Below are positions 51,351-59,644 of a DNA stretch of 64,000 nucleotides, piece by piece. The position numbers were made by a program, and so were the translations under genes. A model generated the notes under the pieces. It saw nothing but the letters and a program-made list of their open reading frames with translations, did not search any database and was not told the origin of the DNA. Within the stretch, counting starts at the first letter, position 1; every line of letters begins with the position of its first letter. The DNA comes from Dehalogenimonas sp. 4OHTPN (GTDB taxonomy: Bacteria; Chloroflexota; Dehalococcoidia; Dehalococcoidales; Dehalococcoidaceae): contig NZ_CP159307.1 of assembly GCF_040448695.1 (NCBI RefSeq), positions 1,550,001 through 1,614,000 of the forward strand. The letters run 5' to 3'.

Positions 51351-52147
51351 GCAATCCGATATCCCTTCCTACACGAATACGCTTGATGGCGAAACTTCGT
51401 CAATCGACGCGAAACCTCAATTCTCAAACCATAAGCGAAATTACCTCAGCAGCATTTGACGCCTATGAAACAGCCTCCATTACACCTCACATATCGAGAG
51501 TTGTTCTCAAGGACCATCTAAGCGATGGATCCCCCGCTAATAGTATCGGCATTCGGAGATTGATCAATCTCAACGAATTCAATGACCGTTCCTACATTTG
51601 GGATCCCTATTTCTGTGACGTTGGACGGGCAATAGCAAACGGCGAAAAAAGATACTTTCATCAACAAGTATCCAGCACGATTGTTCCCAAGAACGTAACA
51701 ATCTTAGAATCAAAGCCATCGTTCGATATTTTGACTAATGTAGTTTCTGAACTCGCTGAAAAGGGAGAACCTCCAAATACGATAATAGCGCCAGTGTATT
51801 TGCTATCTGATTTTTATAAGGAGTTCACTCCTAGAATGGTATTTGAGTGTAAAAAACAAGAGTCTGTCATTCTAGGTAATCTCCAAATGAAAATATTTTG
51901 GTCTAACAAATATGCCCCTCTTGATACCTTTCTAATATTCAATTCAAATGCTGGTGAATGGACTTATATCGGCGATCCAAATCAGAACAGTAGATTATGG
52001 TTCGCGATTGGTGAATCCGAACGCCTAGGTAACGTGGAATACTGGATTGAAGTGCTGATCTCTTATAACATTATTAATCCAGCAAGTTTCGCCGTTATTC
52101 CAGTCCAACGTGATACAACACAAGAGGAGGCTCCGGCGCAAGATTAA
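51347..52147 (+). CDS. Unknown protein coupled to the TIR gene
   Basis: 266 residues, no family recognised. No signal peptide, membrane segment or P-loop is visible. The C-terminal half alternates hydrophobic strands and aromatic residues (MVFECKKQESVILGNLQMKIFWSNKYAPLDTFLIFN; WTYIGD; WIEVLISYNIINPASFAVIPV), suggesting a beta-rich fold. ATG 51347 lies inside the TIR stop (ATGA). As the second half of a TIR operon it is a candidate sensor or regulator of the TIR enzyme. Confidence 0.7.
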   Translation: MSNPISLPTRIRLMAKLRQSTRNLNSQTISEITSAAFDAYETASITPHISRVVLKDHLSDGSPANSIGIRRLINLNEFNDRSYIWDPYFCDVGRAIANGEKRYFHQQVSSTIVPKNVTILESKPSFDILTNVVSELAEKGEPPNTIIAPVYLLSDFYKEFTPRMVFECKKQESVILGNLQMKIFWSNKYAPLDTFLIFNSNAGEWTYIGDPNQNSRLWFAIGESERLGNVEYWIEVLISYNIINPASFAVIPVQRDTTQEEAPAQD

Positions 52148-52165
52148 TCTTTCTATTTAATTCCA

Positions 52166-52183
52166 TCACCACCCCTCCCCTCA
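52166..52183. repeat. 18-bp direct repeat, copy 1
   Basis: TCACCACCCCTCCCCTCA, identical to 53596-53613. A degenerate third copy starts at 52532. Confidence 0.5.
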
Positions 52184-52216
52184 TAAATCAACTAGGATCA
52201 GAAAGGTACGGACCAA

Positions 52217-52471
52217 ATGGAACTACCTAATATATTCAAACAGATTAGATGTAAACATGACTGGGGTAAATCGTATGTACTCAAATATGATCCAAAGCAT
52301 AAAGAATTATTCACAGATACGTCTGGCTTAAGGCAAATTGTAACTGGGCATTTCTGCCACAAGTGTAATAAATATGAATATCATTTATATATCGGGTTTC
52401 CTAAAGACGAAGATCAGATTAGCTTAAAAGAGTTCCATAGGATTCGTCGTGGAAAATCTAACGTCTATTAA
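52217..52471 (+). CDS. Small hypothetical protein with Cys/His pairs
   Basis: 84 residues: IRCKHDWGKSYVLKYD and FCHKCNKYEYHLYIGF. The spacing C-x-H ... C-x2-C could bind one metal ion. AGAAAGGT precedes ATG 52217. AT-rich composition like the TIR pair, so probably part of the same acquired patch. Confidence 0.6.
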   Translation: MELPNIFKQIRCKHDWGKSYVLKYDPKHKELFTDTSGLRQIVTGHFCHKCNKYEYHLYIGFPKDEDQISLKEFHRIRRGKSNVY

Positions 52472-52700
52472 GGTTTTTCTAGCTAAAGTCCTAACCCCCA
52501 CCTGCTGGCTGATTGATAATGAAATCGCCTCTCACCACCCCTCTCCAACTCGTCCGTCCTGGTCTTTGACTTTGCGCTCTAGATTCTTGACTCATACGGT
52601 ATAATTCTAACGAAGTGGAAATACAACAAATGCCCGGCTTAACGGCCGGGTATTTTAGTCTCCGGAGAGGACTAATGAAGCTGGCAAAGGATAGAACTGT
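52472..52700. other. Intergenic region with a promoter-like box and a leader ORF
   Basis: Contains TATAAT at 52600-52605, a hairpin CCCGGC/GCCGGG (52633-52650) followed by TATTTT, and a 24-codon frame (52630-52704) that starts ATGCCCGGC and overlaps the next start (ATGA). May be an attenuator or just a short leader. Confidence 0.35.
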
Positions 52701-52943
52701 ATGACCATCGCTGGTTTTGTCATCGGCATCCTGGCGTTTCTGGGGTTCCTGTTGGGTTTGATTCCGTTTCTGGGTTGGTTTAACTGGCTGAACATTCCAT
52801 TCGCGATCATTGGGTTGGTATTCAGCGCCGTGGGCTTAAGCAGGAACAAGGACCGCGGGTTAGCCATAGCCGGCATCACGCTCTGCAGTATTGCTATCCT
52901 GGTCGGGACGGGAAGGCTCAACCTTGGGTGCGGGATTATTTAG
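52701..52943 (+). CDS. DUF4190-like small membrane protein
   Basis: 80 residues, two membrane segments: IAGFVIGILAFLGFLLGLIPFLG and FAIIGLVFSAVGLSR, then LAIAGITLCSIAILVG. The pattern of a hydrophobic pair with SRNKDRGLAIAGI matches DUF4190-type proteins. AAAGGA ahead of ATG 52701. Function unknown. Confidence 0.7.
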   Translation: MTIAGFVIGILAFLGFLLGLIPFLGWFNWLNIPFAIIGLVFSAVGLSRNKDRGLAIAGITLCSIAILVGTGRLNLGCGII

Positions 52944-53082
52944 CTAAGACGTAGGCATGGAAGGGTATTCTTCTCGATGTATCAATAAACCAGTCCGGAG
53001 GCTATATGACTCCTAAAGAAACTAAGTTTCGTGCCTGGTTCAAGAATATTTTAATCGAACATAGGAACGGCTAGACAGGCGA

Positions 53083-53511
53083 TTAACGAGATAATTTAGT
53101 ACGTTTGACATAGGCGATTAGCTTTTGTTCAACGGTTTCAGATTGCTGCTTTTGTGACTCTTTCTTCAAAGACCTTATAGCATCGGTAAAACCTTTTCCA
53201 AATACCACTTCTAAACCGGACATTTTCGATTGATCAAGCGACAACCCGTCCCAAAACATCGTCAAACCCATTAGAGTATCCAATTTCTCTTGTACTGTTA
53301 ACTTCTGATTCATCATGATATCTAAACAAAGAGATTCTTGTTCTTCTCTTGTTAGACGGTCACGGATCGGCTGAAACAGCAGGGGTGCCGAGGCATACTC
53401 TTTCCCAGCCTTTTCGATAGCAGGCCAGCCAAGAAGTTCGTGAAACTTCCTGAGATACCTGCTTTCAACATTCAAATTAACTTCATTGGCTGTTTTCATG
53501 AAGAGCGGCAT
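53083..53511 (-). CDS. Hypothetical protein
   Basis: 142 residues, helical and charged, no family recognised (KFHELLGWPAIEKAGKEYASA; TREEQESLCLDIMMNQKLTVQEKLDTLMGLTMFWDGL; C-terminal Lys/Gln-rich tail). Either ATG 53511 or 53499. AT-richer than the core genes; sits in the same accessory patch as the TIR pair. Confidence 0.6.
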   Translation of the reverse strand: MPLFMKTANEVNLNVESRYLRKFHELLGWPAIEKAGKEYASAPLLFQPIRDRLTREEQESLCLDIMMNQKLTVQEKLDTLMGLTMFWDGLSLDQSKMSGLEVVFGKGFTDAIRSLKKESQKQQSETVEQKLIAYVKRTKLSR

Positions 53512-53595
53512 TCCTAAAACCCCCTCCGAAATGCCTAGATGCTACCACGCTGGGATGTTATGTTCAATCACCTTCACAAGGTTTTTCAATCCCCT

Positions 53596-53613
53596 TCACC
53601 ACCCCTCCCCTCA
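53596..53613. repeat. 18-bp direct repeat, copy 2
   Basis: Same sequence and orientation as 52166-52183, 1.4 kb away. Confidence 0.5.
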
Positions 53614-53638
53614 GCGCCACGTTCAACCGCCTCTCTGG

Positions 53639-53658
53639 ATTCCGGCCTGCGCCGGAAT
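53639..53658. repeat. Palindrome ATTCCGGC-CTGC-GCCGGAAT
   Basis: Perfect 8-bp arms with a CTGC centre; resembles REP-like sequences common between genes in many bacteria. Confidence 0.65.
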
Positions 53659-53738
53659 GACAAAAAAGAAGCGGAATGACAAAGAAGTGGGATGACAAAG
53701 GAGTGGAATGACAAAGAAGTGAAATGACAAAGAAAAGA
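53654..53738. repeat. Tandem array of ~16-bp units
   Basis: Five degenerate copies of GGAATGACAAAGAAGT, spacing 19, 16, 16 and 16 bp, growing out of the right arm of the palindrome at 53639-53658. Confidence 0.7.
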
Positions 53739-53833
53739 GATTCTTGCCCAAGAGGATACTCGCGTTTCTCCACTCCAAAAATCCACTAAAAATATGGTAT
53801 AGTTACCAAAAATTTTATCAACGGAGAGTTCAT

Positions 53834-54142
53834 TTGAGACTTAAAGCCACGGGTATCCTGGCAACCGCAGCGGCGGTTATCATCGCTTCAATGTTGAGCG
53901 CCTGCGTGCCGGATACGGTGTCGCCGGCGGAATTGACTTCGGCTTCCCAGATATTCGCCAACGACTGCGCCTCCTGCCACGGCAGCAACCGGGCCGGGGA
54001 CCGGGGCCCGGATATAACCCCTTCAGCCCTGACCGACTTTTCAAGCGCCAGCCTGGCCAGTTTCCTGACCGATCATAAAACCGCCAAGAATCTGACCTCT
54101 GCCCAGGTTTCCCTGCTGGCGGATTGGCTGAAGAGCCCATAA
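53834..54142 (+). CDS. Small c-type cytochrome lipoprotein (1 of 3)
   Basis: 102 residues from TTG 53834, chosen because GGAGAG precedes it and it gives a clean lipoprotein signal MRLKATGILATAAAVIIASMLSAC with lipid Cys24. One haem site, C45-A-S-C48-H49 (FANDCASCHG). No Met follows the haem site; His81 (TDHKTAKNLTS) sits where the distal Met normally is. Attached outside the cell membrane. Electron partner unknown. Confidence 0.8.
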   Translation: MRLKATGILATAAAVIIASMLSACVPDTVSPAELTSASQIFANDCASCHGSNRAGDRGPDITPSALTDFSSASLASFLTDHKTAKNLTSAQVSLLADWLKSP

Positions 54143-54185
54143 AAGCATCACTCAGCAACCCGCAGCAGCCAACCGAGGAATAAAA

Positions 54186-54551
54186 GTGGAAGATAAATAC
54201 TTTTACCGCAAGATCATCGATGAAATCCCGCTGCCGGTGTACGTTTTCCAGGACGGCGACCTGGTCTATTTCAACCAGGCGTTTGTAGATTACGCGGGCT
54301 ACGACCGGAATGAAATTCAGAATATGAACGTGATGGACCTGGTGCATCCGGAAGACCGGGAGACTTTCAAGTGCCAAACGGTTTCCGCCTTATCAGGCAA
54401 GCTGGAACACCTGCCGAAGGAGCCTGAACTGCGGATTGTTTCCAAAGGCGGCGGGACCAGGTGGATCCGCCTCACGCCGCGCATGATCAGCCACAACGGC
54501 CAGACGGCGGTCCTGGGCGTGGTGACCGATATTACGGCGTACAAAAACTAG
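54186..54551 (+). CDS. Stand-alone PAS domain protein
   Basis: 121 residues, a single PAS fold: IPLPVYVFQDGDLVYFNQAFVDYAGYDRNEI, DLVHPEDRETF and VLGVVTDITAYK. No output domain, membrane helix or kinase. GTG 54186 follows GAGGAAT. Presumably a sensor or adaptor acting with another protein. Confidence 0.85.
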   Translation: MEDKYFYRKIIDEIPLPVYVFQDGDLVYFNQAFVDYAGYDRNEIQNMNVMDLVHPEDRETFKCQTVSALSGKLEHLPKEPELRIVSKGGGTRWIRLTPRMISHNGQTAVLGVVTDITAYKN

Positions 54552-54630
54552 CCGCGGCCGGAAACCACCGGCAAGCTTCCGATATCCGCCATTCAGCAGG
54601 CGATCAGCCGGAATAAGCGGAACAACCGGC

Positions 54631-55128
54631 TTATTTCAGGCGCCTTTTTACCGCGGCCTTCAGTGCCTTCAGGTGAGTCAGGATATGCTTGGAAACAACC
54701 TCGAGGTGCTCTTCCGGGGAGTAGCTCCGGGAACCCACCCGGTAAGGGATCAAGACCAATTTGCTATCCATGATGCGGCGGTTAATCACATCGTTCGCTG
54801 CCTTGAACCGGTCCAGTACCTCTTGAAAAGTCACGTTTTCAAGTTCTTCAAAACAGCGGCGGTTTAGTTCGCTGTAAGCGCCTGAAACCGGCGCCGGTTT
54901 AACGCCATCGGCCAGATCCCGGACATTGCGGGCAAAACTTTCATGCCAGAACAGGATGTGCCCAAGGGTCTTCTTGACGGTCCAGCCTTCATACATCGGA
55001 GTATCCGGATCAGCAACGCTCCGGCTGAACTCCAAGAGCTGCAAAGCGGTTTGGTTGAGCCTGACGAGCAGGTCTGTCCTGGTGTCCATGGTCACATCAT
55101 TATTACCGGCTATATCCTTCTCCTTCAA
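54631..55128 (-). CDS. DinB/ClbS-like four-helix protein
   Basis: 165 residues: LNQTALQLLEFSRSV, EGWTVKKTLGHILFWHESFARNVRDL, and EHLEVVSKHILTHLKALKAAVKRRL. The His residues in LGHILFWHE and KHILTHL fit the metal site of the DinB fold. Function unknown; relatives are thiol transferases or stress proteins. Confidence 0.75.
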   Translation of the reverse strand: MKEKDIAGNNDVTMDTRTDLLVRLNQTALQLLEFSRSVADPDTPMYEGWTVKKTLGHILFWHESFARNVRDLADGVKPAPVSGAYSELNRRCFEELENVTFQEVLDRFKAANDVINRRIMDSKLVLIPYRVGSRSYSPEEHLEVVSKHILTHLKALKAAVKRRLK

Positions 55129-55172
55129 ACCCGGGCAAGCGGCGCGGGCCAGTGGCCTGCGAGTTCAATATA

Positions 55173-55487
55173 TTACCTGAGCCGCCCCCTGACATACAGC
55201 ACCAGGCTGACGCCGGTAGTGATGACAAAGGCAACGAGGGCGATAAGGGCGGCGATGAAAAAGACCGCCTCTTCTATACCCATCAGTGCGGAGGCGGCGT
55301 TGTGAATCAGGACCGAGGCGGCGAAAACAGCCGCGGCGATGCCGCCCAGCCAAAGGGATCTCCTAAAAAGCTTCAGCCAGACGGCGGCGGCCGCGGACTC
55401 ATCTTTTGAAAAGAGCGATGCCTTTCTTCTCCGGTACTCCCAGACCAGCCAGATCCAGATTAGCAGGAATACAAATCCCAGAAGCAT
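55173..55487 (-). CDS. Small membrane protein
   Basis: 104 residues with three predicted membrane helices (MLLGFVFLLIWIWLVW; SLWLGGIAAAVFAASVLI; AVFFIAALIALVAFVITTGVSLVLY). No family recognised. It overlaps nothing and lies 11 bp from the start of the next minus-strand gene. Confidence 0.55.
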   Translation of the reverse strand: MLLGFVFLLIWIWLVWEYRRRKASLFSKDESAAAAVWLKLFRRSLWLGGIAAAVFAASVLIHNAASALMGIEEAVFFIAALIALVAFVITTGVSLVLYVRGRLR

Positions 55488-55498
55488 ATCTGCCCCCT

Positions 55499-55828
55499 TC
55501 AGCTTTCGACCGGCGGCGCGGCGATGGACGCGCAGGCGGGGCAGCGGCGGCGGAGTTCGGCCAGATTGCGCTCCGGCGAAATGCTGGCCGCAGGCTCGAG
55601 ACAGCCCGGCGAATCTATCGGCGAGCGGTGAGAAAAGCCCCGAAAGCTCATTTCCCGCACCAGCTGCTCATGGCGGCAGGCGATAAGGGCCGGATCTACC
55701 AGGCCTTTCAAGTAGCCGCCAATCCGCTTGCCGCGGCGGAGGCATCCGGCCAGCATATGGAGCTCGACGTGTTCACCCAGGAGATGGCGGCGGCACATCA
55801 GCCGCGGGTCAACCAGCCACATCCGCAT
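55499..55828 (-). CDS. Pyrimidine-dimer DNA glycosylase-like protein (T4 endonuclease V family)
   Basis: 109 residues. The N terminus MRMWLVDPRLMCRRHLLGEHVELHMLAG with the following KGLVDPALIACRHEQLVREMSFRGFSHRSPID matches, as I recall the family, the short endonuclease V-like proteins (Pyr_excise). The C terminus ends in a CPAC pair. Catalysis in T4 uses the N-terminal residue after Met; here that is Arg, so activity is uncertain. Confidence 0.6.
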   Translation of the reverse strand: MRMWLVDPRLMCRRHLLGEHVELHMLAGCLRRGKRIGGYLKGLVDPALIACRHEQLVREMSFRGFSHRSPIDSPGCLEPAASISPERNLAELRRRCPACASIAAPPVES

Positions 55829-55923
55829 ATAGAGATTATACTCCCGGAGGCAACCTCCCCGCCGGTCTCTTCGCTGCCGATTGACGGCGGCGGTATAATC
55901 ATTACCGGCGGAGGGCGGATCGG

Positions 55924-56241
55924 ATGAAAAGATGGGTCTTCCCGGCCACGTCCCAGGGCAGACTGTCGGTGCTGGCGGCGGCGCTGTTCTTCCCGGTTTT
56001 CTTCCTCGCCCAGGCTATCGTCATCATCCCGGACGAGATCCCGGACCGCCCTTCGTTCTTCAACGAGCCGGTCACCGCCAGCCTGATGATACTTGCCTGG
56101 CTGCTGGGGACGACGACGGCGGTTCTGGGACTGTTCGCGGTCGTTAAACGCAGGGAGCGGGCGGCGACGGTGTTCCTGGCCGTCCTCTTAGGGCTTTTTG
56201 TGTTCCTCTTCGGCGCCGGCGAGGCGCTCGTTCCCCACTAG
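55924..56241 (+). CDS. Small membrane protein
   Basis: 105 residues, three predicted membrane helices (VLAAALFFPVFFLAQAIVII; SLMILAWLLGTTTAVLGLFAVV; AATVFLAVLLGLFVFLFG). GGAGGG precedes ATG 55924 and TATAAT (about 55894-55899) lies upstream. No family recognised. Confidence 0.65.
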   Translation: MKRWVFPATSQGRLSVLAAALFFPVFFLAQAIVIIPDEIPDRPSFFNEPVTASLMILAWLLGTTTAVLGLFAVVKRRERAATVFLAVLLGLFVFLFGAGEALVPH

Positions 56242-56254
56242 CGGTGAAGTAAGG

Positions 56255-56788
56255 TTAACCGCCGTCCAGCGACGGGTGTTCAGTTTCGGCGAACCAGTCC
56301 TCCGGATTGGTCAGATATTCGGCGTAGTCCAGGAGCGCCCGGGCGTGCTCCCATTCTTCATCGGCCAGGACGGTGTAAAACTCTTTTTCGGTCTCGAAGG
56401 CGGCTTTTTCGGCGTGTTCCCGATAGAGTTCGTGGCTCTTTTTTTCTTTTTCGATGGCGATGTTGACCATCTCCAGTTCGCCGGCGGCGCCGGAGACCTT
56501 GACGCCGATCTCGCGGCAGACGGCGGCCAGGTTCTGGCGGATCTGACGTGAAGACGGCGCGCGCAGCGGGGCGGCCGGCCAGCCGTGATCCCGGCTGACT
56601 GACTGGTAGAGCGACTCAAAGCGTCGGCGGTGGTCGTCTTCCTCCGCGGCAAGGGACTGAAGCAGTTTGCGGCCGGCTTCGTTGGCGGAGTTCTGGGCGG
56701 CGGCCAGGTAGCATTCGCGGCCTTCGGTCTCAAGCTCGATGGCGGCGGTGATGGCCTGGATCATTCTTTGTTGTTCTGAGGCGGGCAT
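56255..56788 (-). CDS. Rubrerythrin/ferritin-like di-iron protein
   Basis: 177 residues from ATG 56788, fixed by GGAGG ahead. Four helices with the carboxylate/His pattern of ferritin-like proteins: AIELETEGRECY, LAAEEDDHRRRFESLY, IAIEKEKKSHELYREHAEKA, VLADEEWEHARALLDY. No rubredoxin domain. Probably peroxide detoxification or iron handling in an anaerobe. Confidence 0.85.
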   Translation of the reverse strand: MPASEQQRMIQAITAAIELETEGRECYLAAAQNSANEAGRKLLQSLAAEEDDHRRRFESLYQSVSRDHGWPAAPLRAPSSRQIRQNLAAVCREIGVKVSGAAGELEMVNIAIEKEKKSHELYREHAEKAAFETEKEFYTVLADEEWEHARALLDYAEYLTNPEDWFAETEHPSLDGG

Positions 56789-56899
56789 GTCGGTATTCCT
56801 CCACAGTAGATGTCCTATTATGATACCCCGCGGCGGCGTTTCCGCCAAAGGCTCCGGGTTTGACAGGCAAACGCCGGCGGATTTAGTATCAGCTCCGAT

Positions 56900-57490
56900 A
56901 TGATGAGATGCCCTCATGACCAGTCCGAACTCCGCGGCGTGGCGGCGGCCTGCCACTACGGGCTGCCGCTTCAGCTTGACCAGTGCCCGGAGTGCGGCGG
57001 CATCTGGTTCGATGAATCGGAGTTGTTCCGGGCGCGGCAGGGCGAGGCGGCCAGGCTGGAAGCGCTTGACGAGGCAAGCCTGGCCCAGCCGACGGCTGAG
57101 GTGCGGCGCGACCTGGCCTGCCCCCGGGACGGGACCAGGCTGCAAAGGTTCACCGACCGGCATTTCCCGAGAGAGATAATCCTCGAACGGTGCCCGGCCT
57201 GCCGCGGGCTGTGGCTCAACCGAGGGCATTTCCGCGGCTACCAGCGCTTCCGGGAGAAAAAGTTCACCGATAGTATCGAAAACCTCGACCTGAAGCCCAG
57301 CGAGGAGTTGAAGCGGCTGGCGGCGGAGCACCGGCAGGGGAACTCAACGAAGACAATGCGCAAGCTGGGGGAGTTCCTGTCGACGCCGATGGGGCCCGGG
57401 GAGGCGCCGAGCGCCGAGGCGGAGAGGGCGGTGAATACGTTCATGAGTATCCTGATGACGCTGCTGCGGGTGGTGGTGCTGCGGGGGTAG
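56900..57490 (+). CDS. Protein with two zf-TFIIB-type zinc ribbons
   Basis: 196 residues. Two repeated modules: MRCPHDQSELRG...LDQCPECGGIWFDESEL (1-45) and LACPRDGTRLQRF...LERCPACRGLWLNRGHF (~72-118), each CPxx...CPxCxGxW, the zf-TFIIB pattern. A helical tail ends in a hydrophobic segment (FMSILMTLLRVVVL). Function unknown. Either of the two adjacent ATGs may be the start. Confidence 0.82.
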   Translation: MMRCPHDQSELRGVAAACHYGLPLQLDQCPECGGIWFDESELFRARQGEAARLEALDEASLAQPTAEVRRDLACPRDGTRLQRFTDRHFPREIILERCPACRGLWLNRGHFRGYQRFREKKFTDSIENLDLKPSEELKRLAAEHRQGNSTKTMRKLGEFLSTPMGPGEAPSAEAERAVNTFMSILMTLLRVVVLRG

Positions 57491-57506
57491 GGGCAATTAT
57501 AAAAAA

Positions 57507-57535
57507 GTAGCGGCTTTGCAAAGCAAAGCCGCTAC
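57507..57535 (-). terminator. Terminator of the secreted peptidase gene
   Basis: 13-bp perfect stem GTAGCGGCTTTGC / GCAAAGCCGCTAC around AAA; on the minus strand it is followed by TTTTTT. Confidence 0.85.
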
Positions 57536-57556
57536 CGACGTCCGATGTTGGTGAAG

Positions 57557-59644
57557 CTACTTCCGGTTGTTACCCGTTTCAACTAAGAGCCGGTAGTCCG
57601 CCGGGAAATTGGCGTTCTCCGGCTGAAAATTGAATACGATAATGGTCACTTCATCTTTGCCGAGGTTCATGGTGTTCAGGAAAGAAGTGTCACGTTGGAA
57701 ACCATCGCTTAATATGGGAGCGGAATCAGTAACTTGATATTCACTCAGTTTCCCATTTATATACAACGGGTTCACAAACACTAGAGACCAGTCATTTCCC
57801 ACCAAACCGGTGGTGTGAGTCCATCCTTCGAGATCCCAATTCCCGCTGCCAGATTCCAAGCCATCACTGAAAAGGACTCCTGAATTGTCGCTGACAATAA
57901 TGTCATCGACATAAAAACCGGCTTCATTGGTTGCCCAATCGGTGATATACAGGAACCTGAGGCGAACAGACTGCCCGGCATAGGCAGCGAGGTCGAATTC
58001 CTGATGCACCCAGCCACCGCTGCTGCCAGTGAACCCAGGTAAATTGGTTATGGCACTCTCAATAGCCGAAGGATCATGCTGAATTGTAGTATTCGCATTG
58101 GATAAGCTCCTCCACGTCGATCCACCGTCAGTCGAGATCTGAACAAATCCAAAATCCCAAGCTTCTTCGATCTCGTACCAGGATTGGAAGCTTAACATTG
58201 CGTTGGCACCGAGTGTAACAGGCAAAGTTAGCGTGGCTTTAGTCTCCAAGAGATCACCGCGGCCGCCAAAAAGTTCATAGTTGCCGTTTTTAGGGGCAAC
58301 ACCCGAAGTATCGGCGCCCCTGAAATTTGATACCAGTTGAGGTTGAGCTCCTTTATATGTCAAGTACATAGGAGTGTACGGCATCAGAGTCCCCAAAGGA
58401 TACTGAACGGTACCTGACTTGTAGCCTCCCCAATACCGCGGCAAAGGTATATTTCCGTGATTATCGGACCCGTAATAGTTCTTGATACTCCATTGTATGG
58501 AATAGCCGCGGGTATCCGGAGATGGAATATTCAGCGCTTCATATCCAAGAGTTGCGCCTGATAAACCTTCATCCTCAGGTCTATCAAGATAATTGGCAAG
58601 TGTCCAGTCCCGGAATATCTGATCAAACGTCACTCCTACATAACCGGCTGTCGCAAGCTGGTTCTCAATGCCTTGAATACCATTTGCAGGGTCTCCCACC
58701 AGGGCGCTGATAAAATCCGAACCGCCGAAGTTCTCCATCAGGTAGAACTGGAACAAGTAACTCGCCCCATAACTCTCCAGGCCGCCGCCCCAGGTTGTAA
58801 GCGGGGTCCGATGATAGACAAGGTAATAGGCGATGTGGTCGTCCGGATGGCCATAACCAGCTAGATAACCTGAAAGGTCCGCCATACCTTCATCAACCCA
58901 AGATGGTTCGTCGGCGTCACGGTCATAGTGGATAGCATGTTCGTACTCGTGGGCGATCGTACTCTCATAAAGGAAGGGACGGCTGACATCCGGCCCGACT
59001 CGGTTAGCCCAGTCATGACTGTCAATATGGATGATATTTCGATTGAATTCCTCGTTAATCGCCGGGGCGAAATACCCGGCAATGTAAAATGGATAGTCCG
59101 GGTCATAATAGCCTTCGTCAATAATATTGAAAACCAGAATCATCACGCGTTGAGGATTGTCAGTTTGATAGGCTTCAGGGATTCCGTCTCCGGTACCATC
59201 ACGGTCGACGGTTTTCCCAAAATATTTGGTATTACTCTCGTAGATATTCGCGTCAAATTCATCAATAAGATATGCAATTTGATCATCTGTGATTACCGGG
59301 GTAGGCCTGGGGTCGTCAACCGGATAACTCAGGTCCTCAGCAACCCAGATCTCAGCCCATTCGCCAAGAGCCCGGAGTTGGAACCACTTCAAACTTCCAT
59401 CGACAAGCAACTCCGCCCTGGTAATGACCCCGTTAAGGTCCTTCTCTACACTCCAGCTTTGAGATGCCGAAATTGCCATTTCATCAAATTCCATACTTTT
59501 GTAATAAGGGTCGGCATCAACGGCAATCAGGTCCAACAAACCTTTCGGAGCGGCCACAATTGGGACAGCCGCGGGTAACAAAAGAACCAGAACACCGAGC
59601 ACCAGGAGAACCGCTGTGAATCTTGAGACCACTTTTTTCAACAT
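57557..59644 (-). CDS. Secreted zinc metallopeptidase, immune inhibitor A-like
   Basis: 695 residues from ATG 59644, fixed by AGGAGGAGGG. Signal peptide 1-32 (VLLVLGVLVLLLPAAVPIVA). Zinc site H232-E-Y-E-H236 (STIAHEYEHAIHYD) with Glu252 in SWVDEGMADLSGY as probable third ligand. Residues ~460-640 form a beta-sandwich typical of M6 immune inhibitor A proteins (SFQSWYEIEEAWDFGFVQISTDGGSTW; FYVDDIIVSD). Released or surface protein degrading extracellular protein. Monocistronic, own promoter and terminator. Confidence 0.88.
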   Translation of the reverse strand: MLKKVVSRFTAVLLVLGVLVLLLPAAVPIVAAPKGLLDLIAVDADPYYKSMEFDEMAISASQSWSVEKDLNGVITRAELLVDGSLKWFQLRALGEWAEIWVAEDLSYPVDDPRPTPVITDDQIAYLIDEFDANIYESNTKYFGKTVDRDGTGDGIPEAYQTDNPQRVMILVFNIIDEGYYDPDYPFYIAGYFAPAINEEFNRNIIHIDSHDWANRVGPDVSRPFLYESTIAHEYEHAIHYDRDADEPSWVDEGMADLSGYLAGYGHPDDHIAYYLVYHRTPLTTWGGGLESYGASYLFQFYLMENFGGSDFISALVGDPANGIQGIENQLATAGYVGVTFDQIFRDWTLANYLDRPEDEGLSGATLGYEALNIPSPDTRGYSIQWSIKNYYGSDNHGNIPLPRYWGGYKSGTVQYPLGTLMPYTPMYLTYKGAQPQLVSNFRGADTSGVAPKNGNYELFGGRGDLLETKATLTLPVTLGANAMLSFQSWYEIEEAWDFGFVQISTDGGSTWRSLSNANTTIQHDPSAIESAITNLPGFTGSSGGWVHQEFDLAAYAGQSVRLRFLYITDWATNEAGFYVDDIIVSDNSGVLFSDGLESGSGNWDLEGWTHTTGLVGNDWSLVFVNPLYINGKLSEYQVTDSAPILSDGFQRDTSFLNTMNLGKDEVTIIVFNFQPENANFPADYRLLVETGNNRK

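Larger units (their letters stand above)
53512..53833. other. 322-bp intergenic region with repeats
   Basis: Holds the second 18-bp direct repeat (53596-53613), a palindrome (53639-53658), a short tandem array (53654-53738) and the upstream region of the cytochrome gene. No gene is supported. Confidence 0.5.

Noticed and set aside
56789-57331. N-terminal 181-codon extension of the rubrerythrin-like frame
   Set aside because: It is antisense to the zf-TFIIB gene, and a perfect GGAGG lies before the internal ATG at 56788.
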